36,131 bases of DNA, from assembly GCA_900315795.1 (NCBI GenBank), contig ONAM01000011.1:1-36131 (forward strand), read 5' to 3'. Within the stretch, counting starts at the first letter, position 1; each line of letters begins with the position of its first letter. The DNA comes from Candidatus Avelusimicrobium caledoniensis (GTDB lineage: Bacteria; Elusimicrobiota; Elusimicrobia; Elusimicrobiales; Elusimicrobiaceae). Positions 1 through 5,601 of the stretch are shown here, piece by piece. A program made the translations under genes and the position numbers. The notes under the pieces are model-generated. The model searched no databases. It was not told where the DNA came from and saw only the letters and a program-made list of their open reading frames with translations.

Positions 1-1
1 C

Positions 2-529
2 ATCGGTTTTGAGTGCTCCCGCACACAAAACCACTTCCCCCGCCGGGGTGGAAGTCAAACAACAAGTGGCTTTACGCTTATTGAATTACTCGTCGTCGTT
101 CTTATCATCGGTATTTTAGCGGCGGTAGCGTTGCCTCAATACCAAAAAGCGGTAGAAAAAGCACGCATGACAGAGGCCATCACGTTGGTACAAGCTATCG
201 CCCGCGCCAATCAAGCATTTTATTTGGCTAACGGAAGATACGCCGCCCACGACGAAATAGACTTACTAGACATTGAAGTTCCGGGTACCTCGGTATCATG
301 GCTTGGCGGAACCAGAATAGATACTAAATATTTCCGCTATTCGCCAGGAGGAACAAGTGGCTCTAACATTGCCAAAGCGGAACGATTGCCCTTTGTCAAT
401 GCCCAGACGCCCTACGGAATCGAAATATTAAAAACAGATTCAGACCAAATTAAATGTTATGTTCAAGACGGAGCGTCTTCCGTTCAACGCAAACTTTGCG
501 AAGAATTAAACACTAAAGGTACGTTATAA
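2..529 (+). CDS. Type IV pilin-like protein, 5' end cut by window edge
   Basis: The reading frame is open from base 2 and ends at TAA 527-529. The frame contains the class III signal motif GFTLIELL (bases about 80-103) followed by the hydrophobic N-terminal helix VVVLIIGILAAVALPQY, so the true start lies left of the window. The TTG at 131 lies inside the helix and is not a real start. Cleavage by a prepilin peptidase is expected between G and F, and the Glu at +5 is present. The mature part is about 150 residues, with two Cys near the C-terminus (KCY, LCEE), as in other pilin-like proteins here. The visible leader is at least 24 residues long and carries a palindromic repeat (33-55). Family assignment is firm. 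Its role as a pilus subunit, minor pilin or pseudopilin cannot be told from sequence. Confidence 0.9.
   Translation: MGFECSRTQNHFPRRGGSQTTSGFTLIELLVVVLIIGILAAVALPQYQKAVEKARMTEAITLVQAIARANQAFYLANGRYAAHDEIDLLDIEVPGTSVSWLGGTRIDTKYFRYSPGGTSGSNIAKAERLPFVNAQTPYGIEILKTDSDQIKCYVQDGASSVQRKLCEELNTKGTL
33..55. repeat. Palindromic element inside prepilin leader
   Basis: ACTTCC at 33-38 and GGAAGT at 50-55 form an imperfect inverted repeat around a CCCC/GGGG core. It is translated in frame as part of the leader (residues NHFPRRGGS) just before the prepilin cleavage site. A comparable but different repeat sits in the leader of the pilin at 3932-4627. Confidence 0.5.
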
Positions 530-530
530 A

Positions 531-558
531 AAACACCCGGGCAATAACCCGGGTGTTT
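531..558. terminator. Bidirectional intrinsic terminator
   Basis: AAACACCCGGG (531-541) and CCCGGGTGTTT (548-558) form a perfect 11-bp stem with loop CAATAA. It is flanked by A-rich sequence on the left and T-rich on the right. It lies between the convergent pilin (stop at 529) and MATE gene (stop at 558), so it can terminate both transcripts. Confidence 0.9.
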
Positions 559-1925
559 TATTTCGTTACTTCAATACTTTTCCACTTACCTTGAAAAAAC
601 CGCCAAAGCATCAGCAATGCCGTCAGGCCGGCGTAAAACGTCAGCCAACTCCACACCCAAAAAACAGACAAATGCCACTTATACACAATCAGCCACGTAC
701 CGGGTATGAGCAATCCCCACGCGCAAACCAACATCACATACATATAAAATTTAGTATCCCCCGCCCCGCGGATAGCATCCCCGAAAATTAAATACGTTGC
801 ATCCATCAGCACAAAACAACTCACCAGTTTAATAAGCGGCAACGTCAGAGCAGCCACTTCTTGCGCGTTAGGCGTAGCGGCCGGGATAAACAAATGCAAA
901 AATAACGGTGCGCCGAAAAAGAACAAAACCGATATGGCTATGGCATAACTATACCCCAACTTACACGCATTTTTGACAACTTGCATACTCAAATCGGGGC
1001 GTTTAAGTCCTTGGTATTTACTGACTAAAATTTGGATACCGCCGCCCAGCCCCACAATGACCATAAACACTACCGGTTGCATGGACATCACAATATTACT
1101 TGCTTGCAAGGAAAGCGTATCTATATTCCCAATCATAAAAGTAAACAACGTAAACGAAAGCACATCCATTAAAAACCCAAAACCGTTGGGCACGCCAAAG
1201 CGCACCATTTGCATAAAAATCGGTTTATAAAATCCGGCCAAGCGCGATATCTTAAACGTATAACGGTTCTGCCGCGTATTGATTAGCGAGCAGAAAATCA
1301 GCGTAGAACACGCACAACTGATTACCGTGGCCCATGCCGCGCCTTGAATGCCCAAGCGGGGCATACCCAATTTGCCGAAGATAAAAACATAGTCCAACGC
1401 CATATTAAGTACAATTCCCGCCAAAGAAGTATACATCGGAATTTTAGTATTTCCGCGTCCGCTGAAAAAACTCCCAAGCGCATTATTAGTTACCGCAAAT
1501 CCGCCGAAAATATTTAAGATAGTGAAATAAGAAAGCTCCAATTTCTGCACGGAAAGCTCGTGGCCGAAAGAAATAATCAACCACCGCCCCAGCGGCGTTA
1601 GCACCGCTAACAAAGCCGCGGAAATCAAAGACAACCACACCCCCTGCCATAACGAAATCGTAACGGAAGCATTTTTTTTCTTCGCATAAAATTGGGAAAT
1701 AAATACACTGGTATATCCGGCCAGCCCCATAAATAAACTGGCAAACGTGAAAGCCAATAACCCCGCCGGCACACACGCGGCTAATGCCTCCGGCGAGTGC
1801 CACGCCAAAAACATGCGGTCCACAAATTGCATCACCATTTGTGCGCCCATCAGTACAATTAACGGGTAGGACAATACCCATAATTCTTTTAACGGGGCTT
1901 TGGCGGCGGTTTGTTTTTTCTTCAT
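558..1925 (-). CDS. MATE family multidrug/sodium antiporter
   Basis: This 455-residue protein is predicted to be an inner-membrane exporter of the multidrug and toxic compound extrusion family (NorM/DinF type), which typically uses a Na+ or H+ gradient to expel organic cations. The N-terminal pattern ELWVLSYPLIVLMGAQMVMQ with FVDRMFL matches the first MATE repeat, and about twelve hydrophobic segments are spread over the length, which is normal for the family. The Arg/Asp of VDRMFL and the YTSVFISQFYAKK loop are typical. The ATG at 1925 has only a weak ribosome binding site (GAGTGA). The gene lies just after the terminator of the cold-shock gene, so its expression may depend on read-through or on a promoter I cannot identify. 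The substrate is unknown. Confidence 0.9.
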   Translation of the reverse strand: MKKKQTAAKAPLKELWVLSYPLIVLMGAQMVMQFVDRMFLAWHSPEALAACVPAGLLAFTFASLFMGLAGYTSVFISQFYAKKKNASVTISLWQGVWLSLISAALLAVLTPLGRWLIISFGHELSVQKLELSYFTILNIFGGFAVTNNALGSFFSGRGNTKIPMYTSLAGIVLNMALDYVFIFGKLGMPRLGIQGAAWATVISCACSTLIFCSLINTRQNRYTFKISRLAGFYKPIFMQMVRFGVPNGFGFLMDVLSFTLFTFMIGNIDTLSLQASNIVMSMQPVVFMVIVGLGGGIQILVSKYQGLKRPDLSMQVVKNACKLGYSYAIAISVLFFFGAPLFLHLFIPAATPNAQEVAALTLPLIKLVSCFVLMDATYLIFGDAIRGAGDTKFYMYVMLVCAWGLLIPGTWLIVYKWHLSVFWVWSWLTFYAGLTALLMLWRFFQGKWKSIEVTK

Positions 1926-1940
1926 TTTTCACTCACAAAA

Positions 1941-1964
1941 AAAGAGCCCCTTGCGGGGCCCTTT
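1941..1964 (-). terminator. Intrinsic terminator of cold-shock gene
   Basis: On the minus strand, AAAGGGCCCC, loop GCAA and GGGGCTCTTT pair with one mismatch and run into a stretch of T. The hairpin begins 16 bases after the cold-shock stop codon and ends 16 bases before the MATE start codon. Confidence 0.8.
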
Positions 1965-1980
1965 GAAAAGGTTGCAAGAC

Positions 1981-2184
1981 TTATAGTTTTACAACTTTTA
2001 CGGCTTTCGGGCCTTTTTCAGATTCTACGACTTCAAATTCCACTTCTTGACCTTCGGCCAAGGTTTTGAAACCGTCGCCCTGAATTTCTTGATAGTGTAC
2101 AAAGAGATCTTTAGAACCATCTTCGGGGGTTACGAAACCGTAACCTTTTTGATCGTTAAACCACTTCACTTTTCCTTTAGGCAT
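1981..2184 (-). CDS. Cold-shock domain protein (CspA family)
   Basis: This 67-residue single-domain protein is a small cytoplasmic nucleic-acid-binding protein that acts as an RNA chaperone. It begins [18 protein letters not shown], with RNP1 (KGYGFV, residues 13-18) and RNP2 (LFVHY). The length is exactly that of the family. The position after VH is Tyr instead of the more common Phe, a conservative change. The start is supported by AAGGAAG eight bases before the ATG. The gene is monocistronic, with its own promoter (-10 at 2235-2240), a hairpin at the start of the mRNA (2212-2229) and a terminator (1941-1964). Whether it is cold-induced or constitutive cannot be told. Confidence 0.97.
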   Translation of the reverse strand: MPKGKVKWFNDQKGYGFVTPEDGSKDLFVHYQEIQGDGFKTLAEGQEVEFEVVESEKGPKAVKVVKL

Positions 2185-2211
2185 TACTAATACTTCCTTA
2201 CTTAATTAAAT

Positions 2212-2229
2212 TAGGTACCTAAGTACCTA
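2212..2229 (-). promoter_or_regulatory. Hairpin at the 5' end of the csp mRNA
   Basis: TAGGTAC (2212-2218), loop CTAA and GTACCTA (2223-2229) make a perfect 7-bp stem. It lies where transcription from the -10 box at 2235-2240 should begin, so the stem would form the 5' end of the csp transcript. A role in mRNA stability is plausible but is inferred. Confidence 0.5.
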
Positions 2230-2234
2230 TAAGT

Positions 2235-2265
2235 ATTATACTATAAATTCTTATAAAAAATGCAA
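2235..2265 (-). promoter_or_regulatory. Promoter of the cold-shock gene
   Basis: The minus strand has TATAAT at 2240-2235 and a TTGCAT-like -35 at 2265-2260. The spacer is 19 nt for this -10, or 16 nt if the overlapping TAGTAT at 2243-2238 is used. The -35 falls inside the palindrome at 2255-2274. Confidence 0.6.
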
Positions 2266-2274
2266 GCATTTTTT
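2255..2274. promoter_or_regulatory. Palindrome shared by the divergent csp and ftcD promoters
   Basis: AAAAAATGC (2255-2263), AA and GCATTTTTT (2266-2274) form a perfect 9-bp inverted repeat. It overlaps the likely -35 of csp and the position expected for the -35 of ftcD. It could be an operator or simply an A/T-rich upstream element. Confidence 0.4.
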
Positions 2275-2289
2275 GAAACAAAAAAAGGT

Positions 2290-2295
2290 TATAAT
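2290..2295 (+). promoter_or_regulatory. -10 box of ftcD, leaderless geometry
   Basis: A perfect TATAAT lies 6 nt before the ATG at 2302. Transcription should begin at or next to the A of the start codon, which leaves no room for a ribosome binding site. No good -35 is visible at the 16-18 nt spacing. Confidence 0.6.
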
Positions 2296-2301
2296 AAAAT
2301 T

Positions 2302-3261
2302 ATGAAACTCATAGAGGCCGTACCGAATATCTCAGACGGTAAAAATACATCCGTTATCGCGCAAATTGTTGCCGCGGCAGATTGCGTGCCCGGCGTGCGC
2401 GTGCTCCACACGGACAGTAATTCCGATGCTAACCGCACCGTGATTACGCTGGCGGGTGCGCCCGGGGCCGTAGTCCAAAGTGCGTTTAATTTAATACGCA
2501 AAGCTGCCGAACTGATTGATATGCGCACGCACACAGGCGCGCACCCGCGGCTGGGTGCGGTGGACGTCTGCCCGTTGGTACCCGTGCAAGATATTTCGCT
2601 TGAAGAAACTGCCCAACTGGCAGAAAAATTAGCACGGCGCGTAGCAAGCGAACTAAATATCCCCATTTATTTATACGAAGAAAACGCGCACACGAACGAG
2701 CGCAAAAATTTAACATTTATCCGACGGGGCGAATATGAGAGTTTGCCCGACAAATTGCGCACGTTGCCGCCCGATTTCGGCCCGAAAAATTGGAGTGAAC
2801 GCGTGGCTAAAACGGGAGCAACGGTTATCGGCGCGCGTAAATTTTTAGTGGCGTTTAATATGTCTTTAGATACGCAAAACGTCGCCGTCGCGTGTGAAAT
2901 TGCCGCGCAACTGCGTGAGCGCGGCGGCGGTTTAAAATGCGTTAAAGCCATCGGTTGGTATATGCCGGCGTACCGTTGCGCGCAAGTATCGTGTAATTTA
3001 ACGGACTTTACCCAAACCGGTCTGGCCGAAGTTTTTGAAACGTGTAAGCAACTTGCCGACGAGCGCGGCGCGCAAATTACAGCGGGCGAACTGATTGGAC
3101 TAATTCCGCAAGCGGCCTTATTACAAGCGGGAAAATTTTACGCGCCGGGTGAAAAAAATTCTACTGCCTTGATAAACGAGGCAGTAGAAAATTTGTTACT
3201 CAGTAACTTGCGCCCGTTTGACGCACGCGAGCGCGTGTTGGAAAAAGTGTTAGAGATGTAG
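2302..3261 (+). CDS. ftcD: Glutamate formimidoyltransferase (FT domain only)
   Basis: This 319-residue cytoplasmic enzyme is predicted to move the formimino group from N-formimino-L-glutamate to tetrahydrofolate (EC 2.1.2.5), the last step of one histidine degradation route. The start MKLIEAVPNISDG is the standard start of the family, so ATG 2302 is preferred over the upstream in-frame ATG at 2260. The segment HTGAHPRLGAVDVCPLVPV holds the expected catalytic His (residue 81). The length fits the two formiminotransferase subdomains without the cyclodeaminase domain found in the animal fusion. No hut genes are adjacent. The 3' end overlaps the convergent pilin by 12 bp, and its last bases are duplicated at 3909-3939. 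The start appears leaderless. Confidence 0.92.
   Translation: MKLIEAVPNISDGKNTSVIAQIVAAADCVPGVRVLHTDSNSDANRTVITLAGAPGAVVQSAFNLIRKAAELIDMRTHTGAHPRLGAVDVCPLVPVQDISLEETAQLAEKLARRVASELNIPIYLYEENAHTNERKNLTFIRRGEYESLPDKLRTLPPDFGPKNWSERVAKTGATVIGARKFLVAFNMSLDTQNVAVACEIAAQLRERGGGLKCVKAIGWYMPAYRCAQVSCNLTDFTQTGLAEVFETCKQLADERGAQITAGELIGLIPQAALLQAGKFYAPGEKNSTALINEAVENLLLSNLRPFDARERVLEKVLEM
3227..3257. repeat. 31-bp direct repeat, copy 1 (end of ftcD/pilin)
   Basis: These 31 bases, spanning the last codons of ftcD and the stop region of the first minus-strand pilin, recur without a change at 3909-3939. They mark one boundary of a tandem duplication of the pilin unit. Confidence 0.95.
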
Positions 3262-3741
3262 GGAGTTGCACACCTTACGGCCAAGATCCGTATTGCCGGT
3301 ACACTCCACTTTATCCGGATGAGTGGAATGTGTGAGCCAAACCTTATAGACAAATTCGTTGCTGGACCATAAACAAGCAGTAACTTTTTCTTGTGTCGGA
3401 CAATACCCAGCCCGAATCACTTTTTCTTCATGCGTACCTTGATTCACATCAATTAAAAAATCTCCGCATTGTTTAACATCACTGGCTACATTGGAGCTAG
3501 AACAGGACGATAATTCAAGTCCTAACGTATCCCAATCTATGTTAGTTGGGGGATATGCCCCGTTGGCCATATAATAGGTTTCCACCGCTTGCTTGATAGA
3601 GGATACAACCGGCCGAATGGTTGCCAAGTGCGATTTTGCTACCGCCAGTTTATATTGCGGCAACGCTACGGCGGCAAGTATGCCGATGATGAGAACGACA
3701 ACTAAAAGTTCAATAAGCGTAAATGCTTGCTTGTTTTTCAT
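3250..3741 (-). CDS. Type IV pilin-like protein
   Basis: This is a 163-residue prepilin with a very short leader, MKNKQA, followed by FTLIELLVVVLIIGILAAVA. The residue before the expected cleavage site is Ala rather than the usual Gly; Ala is sometimes tolerated by prepilin peptidases. Glu +5 is present. The C-terminal region has several Cys and ends in KVCNSLHL, very like the KLCNSLNL end of the neighbour at 3932-4627. The start is firm: AAAGGAGG lies 4 nt before the ATG. Transcription should start from the promoter in 3758-3796. The stop codon lies inside the 3' end of convergent ftcD. It is one of a duplicated pair. Whether it builds pili or is a minor pilin is unknown. Confidence 0.93.
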   Translation of the reverse strand: MKNKQAFTLIELLVVVLIIGILAAVALPQYKLAVAKSHLATIRPVVSSIKQAVETYYMANGAYPPTNIDWDTLGLELSSCSSSNVASDVKQCGDFLIDVNQGTHEEKVIRAGYCPTQEKVTACLWSSNEFVYKVWLTHSTHPDKVECTGNTDLGRKVCNSLHL

Positions 3742-3757
3742 ACAACCTCCTTTGTTT

Positions 3758-3796
3758 CATTAAATAAAATGTAGCAAAAAAAAAAACGATGTCAAG
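3758..3796 (-). promoter_or_regulatory. Pilin promoter, duplicated copy 1
   Basis: On the minus strand there is a perfect TTGACA (3795-3790), a 16-nt spacer holding eleven consecutive T, and TACATT (3773-3768). The same 39 bases recur exactly at 4703-4741 in front of the other pilin. The T run is a place where slippage could alter promoter spacing. Confidence 0.8.
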
Positions 3797-3829
3797 CAGA
3801 ATTTTTTCCGACGAAGAAATATCCTTTTT

Positions 3830-3895
3830 GTAGGTCGGATGTAAATCCGACATTCTCAATAGAGTAATATTTTGTCGGACTTACGTCCGACCTAC
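3830..3895. repeat. Long palindromic intergenic repeat
   Basis: A 22-nt arm beginning GTAGGTCGGA (3830-3851) is repeated in inverted orientation at 3874-3895, with a 22-nt centre. Each arm itself contains an inner GTCGGA/TCCGAC inverted repeat. It sits between the two duplicated pilin units. It resembles REP-like dispersed elements, but no second full copy is present in the window. Confidence 0.8.
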
Positions 3896-3908
3896 AAGAG
3901 TTACCTGT

Positions 3909-3939
3909 GCGAGCGCGTGTTGGAAAAAGTGTTAGAGAT
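3909..3939. repeat. 31-bp direct repeat, copy 2
   Basis: These bases are identical to 3227-3257. Here they follow the stop region of the second pilin but no longer belong to an ftcD gene, so this is a carried-over fragment of the ftcD 3' end. Confidence 0.95.
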
Positions 3940-4627
3940 TTAACGAGTTACAAAGTTTTATTCCCAAACTATTCTTAGGTGTACAAATTGTTTTTCCGCG
4001 ATCTCCGCCCGCATAAGGCGCCCGGTCGTAGTGTACCGTCAGCGCGGCCATAGAATTTTGTTTACAAGCCATATGATTGGTTGTTTTCTCCGCTGTATTC
4101 GGGCAAAAGTGCGCTTCCAAACGTCCGTAAGAAACACCGAAAGCCAACATATTATCTATATACCAATCGCCGCAAAATTGCATGTTAGGGTACGATAGAT
4201 ACTGCGTGCATGATGTAGGCAATTCTATATCCAAATCTGAGAAATTAGCCGCATAGGTTGCATCGGCCAAATAGTACCGTTCTTGTGCCTCCTTGATACT
4301 ACGTAACAAAGGTAACACGGTGCTAAATCTCGTTTTGGCTACTGCCAACTGATACTGTGGCAACGCCACCGCAGCAAGTATGCCGATGATAAGAACAACG
4401 ACTAAAAGTTCAATAAGCGTAAAACCGCCGTGTTCCCTCGCCCCTTGCGGGAGAGGGTGGCTGAAGGTCGGGTGAGGGGTATGTAAAATAAATTTGTCAT
4501 CCCGTACTTGATACGGGATCTCACCGCTTTCTAAAACGGCAACAAGGTGAGATGCTGAAATAAATTCAGCATGACGTCTTATTTTATTTTCTTTTAAACA
4601 ACCTTTAAAACATCTTTCTTTTTGCAT
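3932..4627 (-). CDS. Type IV pilin-like protein with an unusually long leader
   Basis: This 231-residue prepilin has a 68-residue leader before the cleavage motif GG-FTLIELLVVVLIIGILAAVA. The mature part is about 163 residues, the same as the neighbour, and ends KLCNSLNL with conserved Cys. The leader contains two translated dispersed repeats: RHAEFISASHL to YQVRDDK (4496-4575) and FSHPLPQGARE (4433-4480). The ATG at 4627 has GGGAG eight bases upstream and is the most upstream plausible start. Because the leader is cut off, insertions there would not change the mature pilin; whether the long leader is still processed is untested. The promoter is in 4703-4741. The reading frame is intact across both repeats. 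Confidence 0.88.
   Translation of the reverse strand: MQKERCFKGCLKENKIRRHAEFISASHLVAVLESGEIPYQVRDDKFILHTPHPTFSHPLPQGAREHGGFTLIELLVVVLIIGILAAVALPQYQLAVAKTRFSTVLPLLRSIKEAQERYYLADATYAANFSDLDIELPTSCTQYLSYPNMQFCGDWYIDNMLAFGVSYGRLEAHFCPNTAEKTTNHMACKQNSMAALTVHYDRAPYAGGDRGKTICTPKNSLGIKLCNSLNL
4433..4480. repeat. Dispersed repeat type B inside pilin leader
   Basis: The CCCTCGCCCC-TTGC-GGGAGAGGG hairpin is followed by a GGTCGGGTGAGGGG tail. This is a familiar kind of short dispersed bacterial repeat and is read in frame in the prepilin leader. Confidence 0.65.
4496..4575. repeat. Dispersed palindromic repeat type A, copy 1 (in-frame)
   Basis: This 80-bp element starts GTCATCCCGTACTTGATACG and ends ATTCAGCATGAC. 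A related copy is at 7352-7430, and a degenerate piece (GTCATCCC...GTACGGGAT) is near 4650-4676. In the pilin leader it is translated without stops. Confidence 0.85.
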
Positions 4628-4702
4628 ACACTTTTCTCCCGCCGCACTTCGTCATCCCATAAAGTTTCTGTACGGGATATAAGTGCGGCTTTTGATATTT
4701 AT

Positions 4703-4741
4703 CATTAAATAAAATGTAGCAAAAAAAAAAACGATGTCAAG
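4703..4741 (-). promoter_or_regulatory. Pilin promoter, duplicated copy 2
   Basis: TTGACA lies at 4740-4735 and TACATT at 4718-4713, with the same T11 spacer as 3758-3796; all 39 bases are identical. Unlike copy 1, a GGCCC-GGCAA-GGGCC palindrome lies directly upstream of the -35. Confidence 0.8.
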
Positions 4742-4755
4742 GCCCTTGCCGGGCC
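4741..4755. promoter_or_regulatory. Palindrome abutting the pilin -35 box
   Basis: GGCCC-TTGCC-GGGCC is a 5-bp-arm inverted repeat joined directly to the TTGACA of the promoter. The same arrangement occurs at 17959-17973. Read on the minus strand from rsmA it is a hairpin followed, after 8 nt, by eleven T, so it may also end the rsmA transcript. The rest of 4756-4837 shows no gene or strong signal. Confidence 0.55.
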
Positions 4756-4837
4756 CAGGCATTTTGGGAGCCAACTTTCACTTAATTGTAGCCACACTGT
4801 TTTTGTTATGTTGCTTTGTTAGGGACCGACGAGGAAA

Positions 4838-5599
4838 CTACAACAACGAAGTTAATTTGACGTATCCGTCCGGCGAGATTTGCTCCGGGCGAATGGTAAG
4901 CGGCCAGTTCAGCGCGGTAAGCGCGGCAGAAATTTTTTCTTTCTCATACCCCGCTAACATAAGCGCATTGAGTAATGTTTTACGGCGGTGCAAAAACGCG
5001 CCCGTTACCACGCGGTGCAAATTCTCCCACGGCACGTCCGGCGGCGTAATTTTTTCAAAAGACAGCACCGCACTTTCCACTTTGGGCGGAGGTACAAAAC
5101 AGCTGCGCCCTGCTTTGCAAATTAAACTTATGCGCGCGCGCAATTGGCTAAAGATAGCGAGCGGACCATAAAAATCGTCACCCGTTTTGGCGCGTATTTT
5201 TTGCGTATGTTCTTTTTGAAACATAAAAACCGCCGTCTTAAAATGCGGCCACGATACTACTTTATCTAAAATTTCCGCCGCGTCATTGTACGGCAAATTG
5301 CTGATAAACGTCGTCGGCACGGGAGCGAGCCGCGCTAAATCAAACTTCAAAAAATTTTCTTGTACGATGTTGATGCCCGCCGGCTCCGGCAAATGCGCGC
5401 GCAAATGCGACACCATTTCCGGGTCAATTTCTACGACGGTAAAATCTTTTAAGCCGCGCGCGATGAGTGCGCTTGTCAGCGCGCCTTTGCCGGGGCCGAT
5501 TTCCACCACGTTTTGTGCGCGCAACAACAAAGCCGCATCCACGATTTGCGTGATGACGTTTTTATCTGTCAAAAAATGTTGACCGTATTTTTGCCGCAT
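4838..5599 (-). CDS. rsmA: 16S rRNA (adenine(1518)-N6/adenine(1519)-N6)-dimethyltransferase
   Basis: This 253-residue RsmA (KsgA) is expected to dimethylate two adjacent adenines in the 3' end hairpin of 16S rRNA during small-subunit assembly, using S-adenosylmethionine. It has QHFL (residues 7-10), motif I EIGPGKGALT (34-42), the acidic motif VVEIDP (55-60), the catalytic NLPY (101-104) and PPPKVESAV near the end. The length is normal. The ATG at 5599 lies two bases after the stop of the upstream TPR gene, so the two are translated from one mRNA and are probably coupled; there is no strong ribosome binding site. I see no defect. Confidence 0.97.
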   Translation of the reverse strand: MRQKYGQHFLTDKNVITQIVDAALLLRAQNVVEIGPGKGALTSALIARGLKDFTVVEIDPEMVSHLRAHLPEPAGINIVQENFLKFDLARLAPVPTTFISNLPYNDAAEILDKVVSWPHFKTAVFMFQKEHTQKIRAKTGDDFYGPLAIFSQLRARISLICKAGRSCFVPPPKVESAVLSFEKITPPDVPWENLHRVVTGAFLHRRKTLLNALMLAGYEKEKISAALTALNWPLTIRPEQISPDGYVKLTSLL

Positions 5600-5601
5600 A
5601 A

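Noticed and set aside
1486..1932. Second frame overlapping the start of the MATE gene, as a possible frameshift
   Set aside because: The MATE frame is intact from 1925 to 558 with full family length; the other frame has no family similarity.
2260..2301. Upstream ATG extending ftcD by 14 residues
   Set aside because: The -10 box lies inside this extension, and family members begin at MKLIEAVPNIS.
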